Part shown: one piece after another, positions 37,001 through 47,992 of the stretch
How positions within the stretch are numbered: the stretch's first letter is position 1
How the letters are laid out: each line of letters opens with the position of its first letter
Assembly (NCBI GenBank): GCA_964036665.1
Contig: OZ038530.1
Coordinates: 12,557,001 to 12,621,000, forward strand
Origin: Gordius sp. MW1
Taxonomy: Eukaryota; Nematomorpha; Gordioida; Gordea; Gordiidae
Reading direction: 5' to 3'
Length of the DNA stretch: 64,000 bases
Notes under the pieces: generated by a model
Seen by the model: the letters and a program-made list of their open reading frames with translations, nothing else
Told to the model about the DNA's origin: nothing
Databases searched by the model: none
Translations under genes and position numbers: made by a program

Positions 37001-40000
37001 GGACCGTCTGAGGAGGTCGCGTTAATCTTCGTAATTTTGGAAATGGGTTTCGGGGACGCCGACTTTTGCAGAGTCTCTTTGTTGGAGGGTGGGGATTGCT
37101 GCTTGATTTTGAATTCTAGTTCCTTTTGCGCTAAAAAGTCCTTGTTCAGGACCATGATCTAGAGAGGTAGTAAGTACCATAGTGATAATTGAAACTTAAA
37201 ACATTAGCTGTGGCATGGGCTTAGTTTAATTATGTACCCCTTTAAAGCTCACTCTAAAATCTAGCAAAAGAATGTATTTAGCCATGCGCGTTGCCAGAGG
37301 CAGACATGACGGCAGCTAACCCCCCCCCCCCCAAAAAAAAAATCATTTTTTTTGAAATTAAAGTCGAATTCCTAATTAATTATTACTGCCCCCTCCCCCT
37401 TTTATTCAAATCCTAGCAACATCCAAGTATATAATCTGATACCCCACAATCTTAATCCAAATTCGTCAAATCAAAAACAAAAAGAGTTTTCTGGCCTAAG
37501 CCATCTAAGAATGTCATGTTCCAGCGAACGTGCCTGCTATTTATTAGATACCGACTCAAAAATAATAGCGTACAGCCCCCCTATAATTATCTCATTTTTT
37601 CATATATTATATAGATTTGGTGGACTGCTTTGTACAACAAATTAATTTATTAATAGCCTATACAAATAAACTAAATACACTCATTATGTTACAAAAAGAT
37701 GAGTTCTTTATTTTTGATTACTTCAACTTCAAAGGTTGCGGGCATTCAAAAAATAGTAATAAATTTTGTGATCAAAAGATCTCTCCTCTCTCTTAAGTCT
37801 TAACCAGCAAATCACAAATCACAATTTTCGATATTTTAAGCGCAGTTGAGCAGCCCACCAACATTAAATAGTTATATTTTGCAAGCCATTAGAAAAGAAA
37901 TCAATCGTCAAAGATCAAAGAAGCCAAGCGCCTTCATGCATTGATTACTACAACGTACGCCGCCACATACACATGGCTGCATGAACACGTGATAGGAAAA
38001 AAGCCTTTTTTGATCGTTAAACCTATAAATACAAAGCCGAAGTTAATTATTAATTGCTACCAGATGCTACTTTATCCTAGGCAACGACAACGATTTCATC
38101 AAACATGTTCGCTCTAGCATTTATTTTAAAAAGTACACTCGTAGTTTTGACAATTAAATTAAATTGTATTATGACTATTATAATATAATAAAGAGCATGG
38201 ACGTAGCCAGGGAAGCAACTGCCCCCAACCCCTAAATAACTTTTATTTCCAATTATGATCACAAATTTGAAAAAATAAATTTTTATAATTTTTCTTTAGA
38301 AAATTTTTAACACTTCTTGAGCCCCTCGATTGAATAATGATACTTCAAACTTTACCTTTCTAATATTTTAATTATAATACATAAATTGCTTTATTATTTT
38401 GGTCATCTGTTGTTAGCGTTTTCAATTTATATCAATAATCATAACAACCTTAAAACTTATCTTTCATTATTTGCCCAACTTGGGGTCTCAGGGACTCTAC
38501 CTGATCATCGGAGGAAAGAGGTTAAATAATACTGGTCAAGTGATTGATCAAAGGCACTTAGATCTTACTTTTATCTCTAAAAGGTTGCAATTTTTTGACA
38601 AAATAAAATATTCTTCACATCTCAATATTCAAAGGCCATCTAAAAAATTTTCCTACCCATTTTATGGGTAAAAGGAATTAGGTAGAACTAAAACTATCAC
38701 CTAATTTAACCGTTGCTCAAAACATTATTTTTATTTACATAAATTTAAGGATTTTAAAACTTTTTCGCTCCATATAAAAAAGTTTAATTTTGCTTTTAGT
38801 CCCCACTCCATTTGTCTGGTTTAAAAAACATAGACATGACATTATTTCTAGAGTGATTATAATTAGGTTGTCACAATTGGAAACAACTCCCAAGTTTTTA
38901 AATTATGGAATAAATTCAGGAATTATTTTACACGAGGACTTACTACTATCACTTATAAAGATTTAAAACCCTCTTTCTGTAGTAAAAAAATGTTTAATCT
39001 ATATTCTGCCACCTTGGTGTTTTTTTAGGAATACATCCCTAAATTTTGCGAATCCTAACCTTTTCTTTCGTAGTTTCGATGGCACGTTTGGTGACAACCA
39101 GGGAATTGTCTGTGGCCACGAGTTGGGCCTGCAGAAATGCCTTGCGAGATTCTAAAGCCTTAAGCTGGGCCTCCTGATTAGATACTTGAACTTGCACAGC
39201 TTTGTGGAGTTTACGATTTTTGAGAATAGATTTGCTTTTATAAAATATGGAGTTCTTGTAAAATTTGTTGTATTAATTTCAGTTTAATAATACATATCAA
39301 ATTTCAATATTGTACAAGTTGATAACCACAGTTCATACTTTTTTCCAAATATAAAAAAATGAATTTGTTTTAGCAAATTGTAAATGCAAAGTGTATGTAC
39401 CTTAATAAATCAATGAGTTTGTTATTTGCATTTAATTTTGATGTTTCGGAATTGAGCAAACTATCCTTAGTAATGGATGGAGATATAGGTTGGTTTTGTT
39501 GATCACTTTGATCATCAATTGAATGTGAGGTATTTATAATGCCCTTAAACAAATTATGAGCAATAACTGGTGTTGGATTATCCTAAAATTAAATTACATA
39601 TAAAATTACTTAACTATTAACATTAAAAATATAAATATATCTTGAGAATTAACTATTAACAAAAATGAATATTTAATTTTAAAAATTCACCTAAAATAAC
39701 AAATATGTATTTTACAAAATATATTCATATAACCAAAATCCTAGGTCGCAAGTCATCTTCACTTGAGCTTTCATTATTAGTTAATGGTATAATGACTTTT
39801 GGATGCCTTATTGAGGTCTAAACATAATTAAGATAAATAAGCTTAATACTATATATACTATGACAGATTTTGATTTGGCACTTATAATATGTGCCTTTTG
39901 GTTGTCTATAGAATTCTTGTTAACATTTATAAAATTTAAATGTAAGCCATCTATGGCACATTTTGTAGCCCCATTTTTAAAATTTTTTGAAGGTATAGTC

Positions 40001-41278
40001 TTGCTAATTATATTTTTCTTATTATACACCTTTCTTGTTGCTAATTTGCTCAATGATCTATTATTTTGGTTTTGCCTTTGATTATCTATATCTTGTGTAA
40101 CATTGTTTAGCTTTGGTTGAAAATCTAGGTTCTCAATTAAAATTTTTGAACTTAACCCATTGTGCAAATTTTCCACAACTTCATCATAATTAGGCAATAA
40201 TGTGTTGACCTGTTATAAACATAATAAAATTCAGTAATATATTATACCTGAGGGCTTGTATAAAACAATTTATCAATACTTAAAATTTTTGAGGATTCAT
40301 GTAAATGACCACTTCTCTGATTTTCAATGTATGGAGGTAGTATTGAATTTTGAATAAATGAATTTAAAAAATTATCAACAGTATGCGAAATTGATTGAGG
40401 AGATGGGTAAATGGGTTCAGGAGGTGGAACTGCATTAATTAAAGGTGAAGAGTTGTCTTGAATCTGATATTTTGAGTCCAAATCATCCTCAGAAATTTCC
40501 ATATCCATAGGTTCATTTGATAAATCTTCTATAACATCCAAATCTTTTGATTTATTATATATGTCTTTGTAAATATTCATATTATCATTAAGATGAGGAT
40601 TCTCATCTAAATTTAATATTTCTGAATTATAAAGTTGCCTATAATCCACATCATTTTTAGAGAACATTGAATATACTACTGATAGGTCTCCATGGCCATT
40701 TATGGTATCACAGACTAATGGTTTGCATTGTTTTGTATTTAATGTGTCCATATAAGATGTAATTTGTGGCCCCTTTGTTTTGACATAACTACTACTAGGT
40801 AATGGTATGGATTCTAAGGAAAAGGGGATCTTGTAGGTGTCATAGGAATATGTCAGGTTGTCAATATTTGATACATTATAGCTTCCACTTTTCTTTGATT
40901 TTTTTGTTTTAAGTACTTTTTTCCTTTTAGCATTTGGAGATGTAATCTTCTTTGAAGCATTCTTTTTATTTGAGCATTGTTTCTTATAGTTTTGTTCTGA
41001 ATCTTATTTAAATGGTGAAAAAGTATATATTACTTGAAACATTAACGAAATAGCTTGTAGCTGATTCTAACGCTAAACGCCTTAATTCTAATTCATTAAT
41101 CTCTTCAGCCACCTAGTATGTTTTATGGTTAAATTTGTATACATAAAATTACATATTTTTTTTCTTCGTTATCTAACACCTCGGCTCCAAATAAATAAGT
41201 ATTTCTCTCACACTGTTCTAATTCTTCCTTTAGCAAATTATATTCCTTGATCAATTCCTCGTAAGACTTTTCTTCCAT
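25088..41278 (-). CDS. ZFC3H1: ZFC3H1, nuclear exosome PAXT-connection scaffold
   Basis: In animals ZFC3H1 links the exosome helicase MTR4 to PABPN1-bound polyadenylated RNA for nuclear retention and decay. My model has 23 exons (5' to 3', minus): 41278-41180, 41112-41034, 41002-40248, 40209-39859, 39817-39734, 39582-39401, 39234-39060, 37158-36796, 35992-35843, 35100-35002, 34825-34746, 34292-34078, 33516-33373, 33058-32888, 31719-31088, 29816-29622, 28639-28376, 27170-27049, 26638-26165, 26069-25973, 25855-25788, 25503-25441, 25313-25088. They total 5,088 bp (~1,695 residues; human is ~1,990) and every phase agrees. Landmarks: ATG in MEEKSYEELIKEYNLLKEEL, acidic EPMDMEISEDD, IRHPKVIIPL, a coiled coil (39234-39060), SPLLQFRSYR joined to LSPCFRTK, the zinc finger CPYELGGSCQDTSCHYQH (CX7CX4CX3H), and a HAT-like helix (LWINYHEFDRR). 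Exon 1 could instead extend to a GTAATT donor; the last three exons are the least certain. Confidence 0.88.
27700..28317. mobile_element. piggyBac-like non-autonomous element, 618 bp
   Basis: TTAA lies at each edge (27696-27699 and 28318-28321). The ends begin CCCTCGAGAGTATTC and finish GAATACTCTCGAGGG, exact inverted repeats. The TTAA duplication with CCC-starting ends is diagnostic for piggyBac. Inner copies of GAGAGTATTCGTGGGGTATA occur at about 27731 and 28100. No transposase. It sits in the ZFC3H1 intron between 28376 and 27170. Confidence 0.88.
29944..30110. mobile_element. Foldback MITE (family A), 167 bp, in ZFC3H1 intron
   Basis: The ends TAGTGTTGTAAAAACGGCT and CAGCCGTTTTTACAACACTA are inverted copies. 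Flanks GTGAATGG and GTGAATGA form an 8-bp duplication with one mismatch. It is the best-preserved family A copy here. Confidence 0.85.
30366..30512 (-). repeat. Short direct repeats in ZFC3H1 intron
   Basis: GAGAAACTAATTATCGTCTG with the following GATTAAGGGTTTGTTTAAA occurs at about 30370 and 30459. A shorter third copy lies between them. Confidence 0.8.
32127..32195. mobile_element. Shortened family B MITE in ZFC3H1 intron
   Basis: CATGGGCGTAGCCAGG, then TTTTGCCCCTCCCTAAATCA and a C-run ending CGCCCATG. Most of the middle is missing. Confidence 0.7.
32220..32700. mobile_element. Degenerate GC-array hAT relic in ZFC3H1 intron
   Basis: CTGATCCGAAA, CCCGACCCGAAAATAAAC and, 300 bp on, AAGCCCGAACCCGACGC recall the hAT-related families elsewhere. 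The ends are not recognisable. Confidence 0.35.
35378..35681. mobile_element. Tc1/mariner-superfamily (pogo-like) MITE in ZFC3H1 intron
   Basis: Flanked by TA (35376-35377 and 35682-35683). It begins CAGTCAAAACCG and ends AAGTTTCGACTG. It is an inverted relative of 9459-9793, with the same TTCGCGATTAA motifs. Confidence 0.7.
37295..37425. mobile_element. Degenerate family B MITE in ZFC3H1 intron
   Basis: GCCATGCGCGTTGCCAG on the left, a C-run, and CTAGCAACATCCAAG on the right. A truncated relative with only the left end starts at about 38196. Confidence 0.5.
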
Positions 41279-43125
41279 TTTTAAAACGCTACGATTTCTA
41301 ATTTTCTCCTGGCATTATGCCATTGGTCAAAATATAATATTACTAATGGTATGGTCACCATGTTAAATGAAACGATTCTAACAAATTTGTCTTTCTTGCA
41401 CAGGGTTCGCTTCTTATTCCTCTATAAGGTACATGTCTGATAATTAATTACGCTATTTTGGTCGGCAAATAATAGTTACAGAACGATTAGAGCAAATATT
41501 TTAGAAAGCAGGCCACGTTTGGCTAAGTTATATTATAAATCACATTGCAAGATATATTTTTATTATAAATAAAACATCTTATGTTCAATTTAAATTGAAA
41601 TTCTGCAAATTTTTCTTAGACGAATTTTTTGGTACTACTTTAATATTGAGCGGACCCCATTAAACAAATTAAGGACTAATAAAGCAAACTCATCAAACTT
41701 GTACCTATCCTCTTGAAGCATGGTAATGCTCAATTAACGGTAACATCGTTGGATATTTGTATACAATTAAATCAATTACGATTTTACAGAGAGCAAATTT
41801 TAATTTTCGTAAAATGGGGAAAGGACTAAGAGCTTCTGAATTTTTTTTTCACCTGCTTGTCAAATTGTCGAAACAAGTGAATTACTTTTATGTTATTTGT
41901 ACCCATATACTATCTACGCCATGTCCTTTCAATTCGTGCCTCTCAGAGTTTTCTTTTTAGTTTACTCTCGGCATTCAGGTCAATAAAATTCTATCACAAC
42001 AAACTAAGGTGTATTTCAAATGAATATTCCCCTATGATATTTTTAATAAAATGGCTATTCTGACTATATAATATAATTAAGTAGTATACATTTTATTCAA
42101 ATGAATTGTAATAGTAAAAAAGGGATTGCTCCATTTTCTTGATGAACTTTAGCTTGTACGGAATTTAAAACAAGTAAAAAAGTAAAATATAGACAATTTT
42201 GTAACTATCCGGTGTTGCCTCAAACCTCAAAACAATACCTAATTTGAAATTCTAATCTTAACATATCTTATCAATTGCATGCTAGTGGTTCAGTTTGTGC
42301 TGCAATAATATTAAAAACACCATAACAACGTTACAAACTGACCCTAAACGGCATTATTAGTAAAAAAGATGCTCAAAAATTTTGTTTGTGGTAATAAATA
42401 TTGAACTAAAAGGATCTTAAATCTAGAATAGGGAAGGATCAAGATATTAATATGTTTAAACTAGGTCCTTTCATCAATTTATAATAAAGTTAGTCATTAA
42501 GAAACATCAATACATTGCATCTTTTGATTTCGCGAGTGATTTCATATCGCCCAGGGTAATTTCTAATTCGGGGTATTTTGGCTGAAGCCATGCCACTAAT
42601 TTAAATTTTGTTCATTTCACTGCACAGCGGTTCAACGATTTTATCCTTATTGTTTATATATTCTAGCATGCACTCACTTTCCACATGGTGAACAAGATTG
42701 AAAAATTTTAACCCCCTATGTACCAAAAAATTATTTGCAGAAAGAGCATTGCCATCAAAAGAAGATTAATAAACATTTTTTGACAGTCTTTCAAGAATAC
42801 CCTTTCCGACTTTTGTTATATAACTTAGTTATGGATATATAAAATAAAATATACCATCTCTATTGATGACTATTTTAGAGATATGTGTTTTATAAACAAT
42901 TGATATATTAATTGCTTGCAATCTTTAATCGTATTGCGTGCCGATGAAAACAAAGCTGAAAAGTTATAAATTTAATTTAAAAAATCTAGTCAATAAATTC
43001 TTTGATAATAATATATTATCATTGTGATTTTAATTAAACAATTTAAATTGGGGTAAATTTGTTCGCTTGAGGGGGCCAAAAAGGGCAAAAAAATTTCTTG
43101 GAGGGGGATTCGTGTTACGATCTCG
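41279..43125. other. Upstream of ZFC3H1; no gene supported
   Basis: AT-rich DNA 5' of the ZFC3H1 start. The promoter should lie near 41280-41700, but I recognise no core elements. Apart from the entry at 42505-42700, nothing looks coding. Confidence 0.4.
42505..42700 (-). pseudogene. Protein-like remnant, unrecognised
   Basis: Minus-strand translation gives protein-like stretches, including VAWLQPKYPELEITLGDMKS and NLVHHVESECMLEYINNKDK. They are in different frames. I do not recognise a family. It could be a decayed transposon gene or a dead host exon. Confidence 0.3.
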
Positions 43126-43129
43126 TAGG

Positions 43130-43450
43130 TGGAATTATAAGCATTCATCTCATTTCAGCCTAGGGTGTCGTCTCGTCTCGACGATAATCAACATGTCTCG
43201 GCTTTAAAAAAAATTTAGATTCTATAAATTTTTTCCGATTTCTTTATTTTTATTCAAACCCTTTATAAACATGATCACTTCTACACTATTTAAATCGACT
43301 TTATTAAGATATTTACCAATTAGAATTAGTTATGCGGAAAACCTAGAAAAATATCGGAGACGAGAATTTGAAAAATTGAGTCGAGATCGAGACGAGAATT
43401 TATCCCACGAGACGAAGACGAGATTTTATCAGCGAGATCTCGGCTTTAAT
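43130..43450. mobile_element. hAT-like relic with GAGACGA arrays
   Basis: TCGTCTCGTCTCGACG on the left (about 43170) and GAGACGAGAATT, GAGATCGAGACGAG and ACGAGACGAAGACGAG on the right (43357-43430). The layout, short-motif arrays near both ends, is like the GCCCG and GATCC elements, but I cannot define the termini. Confidence 0.45.
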
Positions 43451-43695
43451 TTTTATTTTTTAACTATTGAGATTTAATTTAGCTAATTATGAACACATTT
43501 AGTATATTGAATGCAAATAAATGTGATTTCGAAACTTTTGATATTAAATTACTTATGCACTTAATTAACGCTTTGCGCAATTTCAAATTTGTCATATAAT
43601 CTTATTCAGTGGACAACATAGTATTAGTGCTACTTTGGGTACATGAACAATCAATTATGTATTTATTACTTATTTGTATAGCATTATTATATAAT

Positions 43696-44494
43696 ACTAG
43701 CTGAACCCGGCAAACGTTGTTTTGCCATTTACCCTGGTGTATTAGCAGAATATATATCATCTTATAGATAAGTTTCAATAGATCAAGAATATATCAAATA
43801 TAATTGGTAAGTGTTTATATGCAAAGATTTTTAAACAAATAGTTAAAGAGGGTCCAAGGCCCAGGCCCACCCAAGAGAGAACTGGCCCCATGCCCCCCCC
43901 CCAAGGAAAAAATCTTTTGCCCCCTGGCCCTTTAAGGATTTTTTTTCAATTTTTTGTAATTAAGAAACAATATCATAATTATAATTATTTGTTTCTGAAT
44001 AAAACTTTTAATTCTGAACTTAATAATGTCCGAAGAACTGAGATATATCAACATTTATTGGCACTTTGTTAAAATTATTTTAATTTTTCTCCTTATTTAA
44101 CGCGCAAAAAATGACAAAATTAGATTTTTTAATTTATTTAGCCACGCAGGAGGGGACACGACCGTCCTATAATTATAATAATTGACGTGAAAAATAAGCA
44201 AAAAAATGACTTTGACTCAATGTTTCAAATCGTAATAACAGCACATGCCTACACTACAAACGATAGATACGCAGGGTGCGTTTGATTGACATTCGATTAA
44301 ACGTCAAAACGTATAAAACAAAATATCTCAAAAACTACTGGACCGATTTGGGTCAAACAAATCTTAAACCACGCTCCGGAGTGTGAGGAATAAACTGTAA
44401 AATTTTGAGCCAAATCGGTCCAGATGTTTTTTAAAATTGGTGGTGGCATACACACATATATACACACGTAGTTTCATTTTTATATATAAGATTT
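43696..44494 (+). mobile_element. Unclassified interspersed repeat, copy A
   Basis: Begins ACTAGCTGAACCCGGCAAAC and ends TTTCATTTTTATATATAAGAT after a CACACA-rich stretch. Near the right end is TCAAAAACTACTGGACCGAT. Copy B (52874-57564) has the same two ends and the same order of blocks, but with insertions. Sequences starting this way are widespread in invertebrate genomes as I recall; I cannot assign a class. A family-B-like C-run lies at about 43890. Confidence 0.65.
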
Positions 44495-44553
44495 GAATTT
44501 CAGACCTAAAATGAATTTATGCGCAACAAGTTCATCATCCAACTCAAAAAAAG

Positions 44554-45024
44554 GGCAAGCTGCTTAACCATTTCATAGTATCCAAGGATGAATCAAATAA
44601 AATGGGGAAGTGTAAATTGTGTTTTAAAGCAGTAAAAAGACTGATAGCAATATTTCAGATCCTCAACTACATCTTAAACGTTACCATTATAACGATTACA
44701 TTAATCTTTGCCATATTTATGTTAATAGAAATTAAACAGTTCAAAAACTTTTTTTCAGCCAACCTCGATGCTTCTGAAAATCTAAGCATTTAACAGTTAT
44801 TATATATATCAAACATATCTTTAAAATGACTAAATATGATTAACAAAAATAATTATCCCAATTTAGCAGCAATGGCTAGAGCTTTTCTGAGCACCCCGGG
44901 GACTTTGGTGCCTTCTGAAAGATTGTTTTCGAAGGCGTCTCTGACTATTCGAAAACATCGTATTCGTAATAGATTAATTCTTGAATCTGTCAGGAGCTTG
45001 CTATGCCTGACTCATGGCACACCT
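44554..45024 (+). pseudogene. hAT transposase fragments (BED finger, then dimerisation domain)
   Basis: The first piece (44554-44640) reads LLNHFIVSKDESN then MGKCKLC, a BED zinc-finger start. The second (44836-45024) reads YPNLAAMARAFLSTPGTLVP, SERLFSKASLTIRKHR and NRLILES, a typical hAT dimerisation domain. The large catalytic core between them is missing, so this is an internally deleted transposase gene. No clear TIRs were found. Confidence 0.7.
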
Positions 45025-45185
45025 TAACAATTTTAAAACCATTACATTGATAACATTTTACGTCAAAATGTAGGCTTGGCAGATGCATTGAAATCCGATA
45101 AATTTTTTGCAAAATGCTGCAAATTATCAATAAATTAAAATATATGAACATAACCTTTACATAATTATTTATCAAATGTATTCAA

Positions 45186-45340
45186 CATGGGCGTAGCCAG
45201 CATTGGAACTAGTAGGGGTCAATAATGGTTAAGGGAGGGGCAAAATGATCATTTTTTGAAATTTTAGCCATAATTATAATAAATTTCAACAAATTTTTGG
45301 GTTTAGAGGGGGCATCCGCCTCTCCCTGGCTACACCCATG
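45186..45340. mobile_element. Foldback MITE (family B)
   Basis: CATGGGCGTAGCCAGCATTGG at the left and CTGGCTACACCCATG at the right, with G- and C-rich arms. Confidence 0.75.
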
Positions 45341-45392
45341 ATGATTAATGTTATTTGTTTAATGCAATTTATATTATGTAGGTTTATAATTA

Positions 45393-45520
45393 ACTTATTA
45401 ATCAAATCCGAAAATCCTCTAGTTGGAGTAGAATCCTGGAACCTAGGTATTTGCGAATCCCTAACAAGAGTCAATCCAATAGCCACAGAAGATGAGAATA
45501 CTTGAGTTGCTAGCTTCACC
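45393..45520 (-). pseudogene. Probable P-element/THAP9-type transposase fragment
   Basis: The minus strand encodes VKLATQVFSSSVAIGLTLV, then QIPRFQDSTPTRGFSDLINK. The VKLA.QV.S.SVA pattern followed by T..F..LI is characteristic of P-element-type transposases. Only about 42 codons remain; no neighbouring fragment or TIR was found. Confidence 0.5.
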
Positions 45521-45913
45521 TACATTACCATGACTGATTATAGATGATATATTAAAATACACACTACAGCTAATATTAAATTTAAAAAAAACCTAATTAA
45601 CATAAAACAAGCTTTTGGTAGCATTCTATTGTAAAGAGAAACTTATTTAACTAAAATCATGAGTTAATAATAAAAATAATAATAATAAAATGCTAACAAA
45701 AAATAAGTAAATTGTAATTGCCCATAATTGACATTAATTCATTGCCGTTCATTCATTTGGCCCTTTAAAGTGGTTTGAAAATAATAAATTAATTATAAAT
45801 CTATATTTTAAATTTTATAATACCTTTATAATTGAATGGCCACGATTGGCATGATAGTCTTTAAATATGGTGGAATATTTGGCATTATTTATGTGAGATG
45901 AATGTATGTGTAG

Positions 45914-46100
45914 TAGAGAACTGCACGGGTGACCCGAGACCCGACCCGACTTCGGGTAGAAAATTTGAAAATGATTTCGGGTCGGGTTCGGGTAGAAAAT
46001 TTGAAAACGCTTTCGGGTCGGGTCGGGTCCAGGTAGAAAATTTGAAAATGCTTTCGGGTCGGGTCAAATTTATAGAGTCGGGTCCAAGGTTTATACATTG
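45914..46100. mobile_element. hAT end with GACCCG/CGGGTC arrays
   Basis: Starts TAGAGAACTGCACGGGTGAC, sharing the TAGAG..TGC end with 2475 and 47082. The array motif here is GACCCGACCCG, alternating with GTAGAAAATTTGAAAA. No matching right end was found, so the copy is partial. Confidence 0.55.
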
Positions 46101-46629
46101 TAAAAAACACGCGAGACCTATTTTTTTAATTAATGTTAATTGCTAAGCAAAGAGTGTTTTTAAATATCGAAATGTACAACTATTTTGGATCATTCATTCA
46201 TTTAATTCTCTTCCTCTTTTTTTAAATTTTAAAACCATGAACTCTGAAATGCTAGCTAATTCTCATCACTAATTCAAACTACATAAATTACTCCTGTTTT
46301 TAATTTAAAAGGAAATTATTTCAATAAAGTTATATTTTAAATTTTTTTAGTGTTAACCGTGAAGTTTTAGCTAATCCTCATCGTTAATTTAAACATTTAA
46401 TACATATTCAGAAGCCAACTTAAAAGTAAGTTATAATTTTTTAAATGTTTCATTTGCAAATTTATAATTATATAATATTTTTTTTATAATAACTTATAAT
46501 TACTTTTAAGTTTCATATCAAATGAATTTATCTTAAATTGCACTTCAAACTTAAAACATTTGAACAATCACTATAAATTTCATCATATTTACTATACTGA
46601 TTATAATCAGCTATTTAATATATTTCAAC

Positions 46630-46692
46630 AAGTTGGGTTTAGATGGGGCAGCCGCCCCTCCCTGCCCCCCCCCCTCTAGGCTACGCCCATGA
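46630..46692. mobile_element. Right-end fragment of family B MITE
   Basis: GGGGCAGCCGCCCCTCCC, a C-run and CTAGGCTACGCCCATG; no left half. Confidence 0.65.
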
Positions 46693-47081
46693 TTTAGCTA
46701 ATCGTGTAAAGTCTTGAATTATGACAATTAATTTAATTTTTGTTAGCCACATAATTTACACTTATTTTATAGATACAGCAGAAATTTCATATATTTAATT
46801 ACAAGAAATTGACAACGGCATAATGATTTTATGCAAATGATCACAATGCTGATTAACAAATTAAGGAATTAATAAACCATTTTTGTCCACCATCAAATTT
46901 ACTAGCCATCAAAGTTATGTAATAGCCATCAAAGTTAGTACAGTCCGTACTAGCAATAACAAATTCAATTTTATTTGAACTCATCGTCTAGTAAACTTCA
47001 AATTTAAAGGTGAAATTAAAGTTAAAAGATATCTTTGTACTTTAACATGTGAAAACGTAGTCAAATTTAACGTATAAAAGT

Positions 47082-47783
47082 TAGAGGTGTGCACGGATCA
47101 AATTTTTTTGATCCAATCCGATCCGAGGGGTTTTTGAAAAATTTTATATCCATCCGATCCGATCCGAGTTTTTTAAAATCTAAATTCGATCCGATCCGAG
47201 TTTTTTAAAATCTAAATCCGATCCGATCCGAAATTTTTAAATTAAAATTTTACGAACAAAACTTTTTAATGATGATTAAATTCAAAATACATTAAAATAA
47301 GGTGTAGCAATTTTAATAGACCCGAAATAAACATAAAATTTTATTTGACTAATTCCATATTATCATATAAAAATAATAAAGAATCTAAATTTTCTGGTTT
47401 AATTCGCGTTCTTCTTTCTTCTAATGTTCTTCCAGCCACCGAGAAATTTCTTTCCGAAGTGGTAGAGGTAGCAGGTATAGCTAAAACTTTATTTGCCAGC
47501 TTATAAAGCCTTGGCAGGACTGTTTGATATGAAACCCACCATTCAGCAAATCTTTTTTTGAATCATATTTGCAATCTTCATTTCAAAGATAATTATGAAA
47601 AGGTATACTAAAATTATTAATTTAATTAATTAGAACTTATCATTGTATATTTTTAATTTGAAAATCCGATCCGATCCGACTAAAATAAAATAAAATGTTG
47701 ATCCGATCCGACTTCCAAAATTAAAATGTTGATCCGATCCGAGTTCGGACTGATCGGATCGGATTGATCCGGGCACACCTCTA
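47082..47783 (-). mobile_element. hAT deletion derivative, 702 bp, perfect 8-bp duplication
   Basis: Ends TAGAGGTGTGCACGGATCAA and TTGATCCGGGCACACCTCTA. ATAAAAGT flanks both sides exactly (47074-47081 and 47784-47791). Arrays of GATCCGATCCGA lie just inside both ends. The centre keeps the last part of a hAT transposase on the minus strand. Confidence 0.92.
47341..47553 (-). pseudogene. hAT transposase C-terminus kept in the deletion derivative
   Basis: An open minus-strand frame of about 70 codons ends at a stop codon and contains FAEWWVSYQTVLPRLYKLAN, AIPATSTTSERNFSVAGRTL and EERRTRIKPENLDSLL, the full hAT dimerisation motif. It has no start codon of its own. It looks like the tail of the parent transposase retained when the middle was deleted. 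Confidence 0.85.
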
Positions 47784-47992
47784 ATAAAAGTACACAAAAT
47801 CATTTAAATTTTATAATTTTTATATTGTCTAAACATTTTTTGACCTTTTCAACATTATTACCATTTTCAAAGTTTTTGTCTTCGCGATTCTAGTTAACTG
47901 CTTGTTTGCTATGCCAGGTACCCTTTATTATAACAACGTAAAAGTATTACTATAAAATTAAAATTATTAATGATTGTTTTGAATATGATTAG

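Noticed and set aside
38471-38671. 66-codon open frame in a ZFC3H1 intron
   Set aside because: No recognised family and antisense to the gene. Kept out for lack of evidence.
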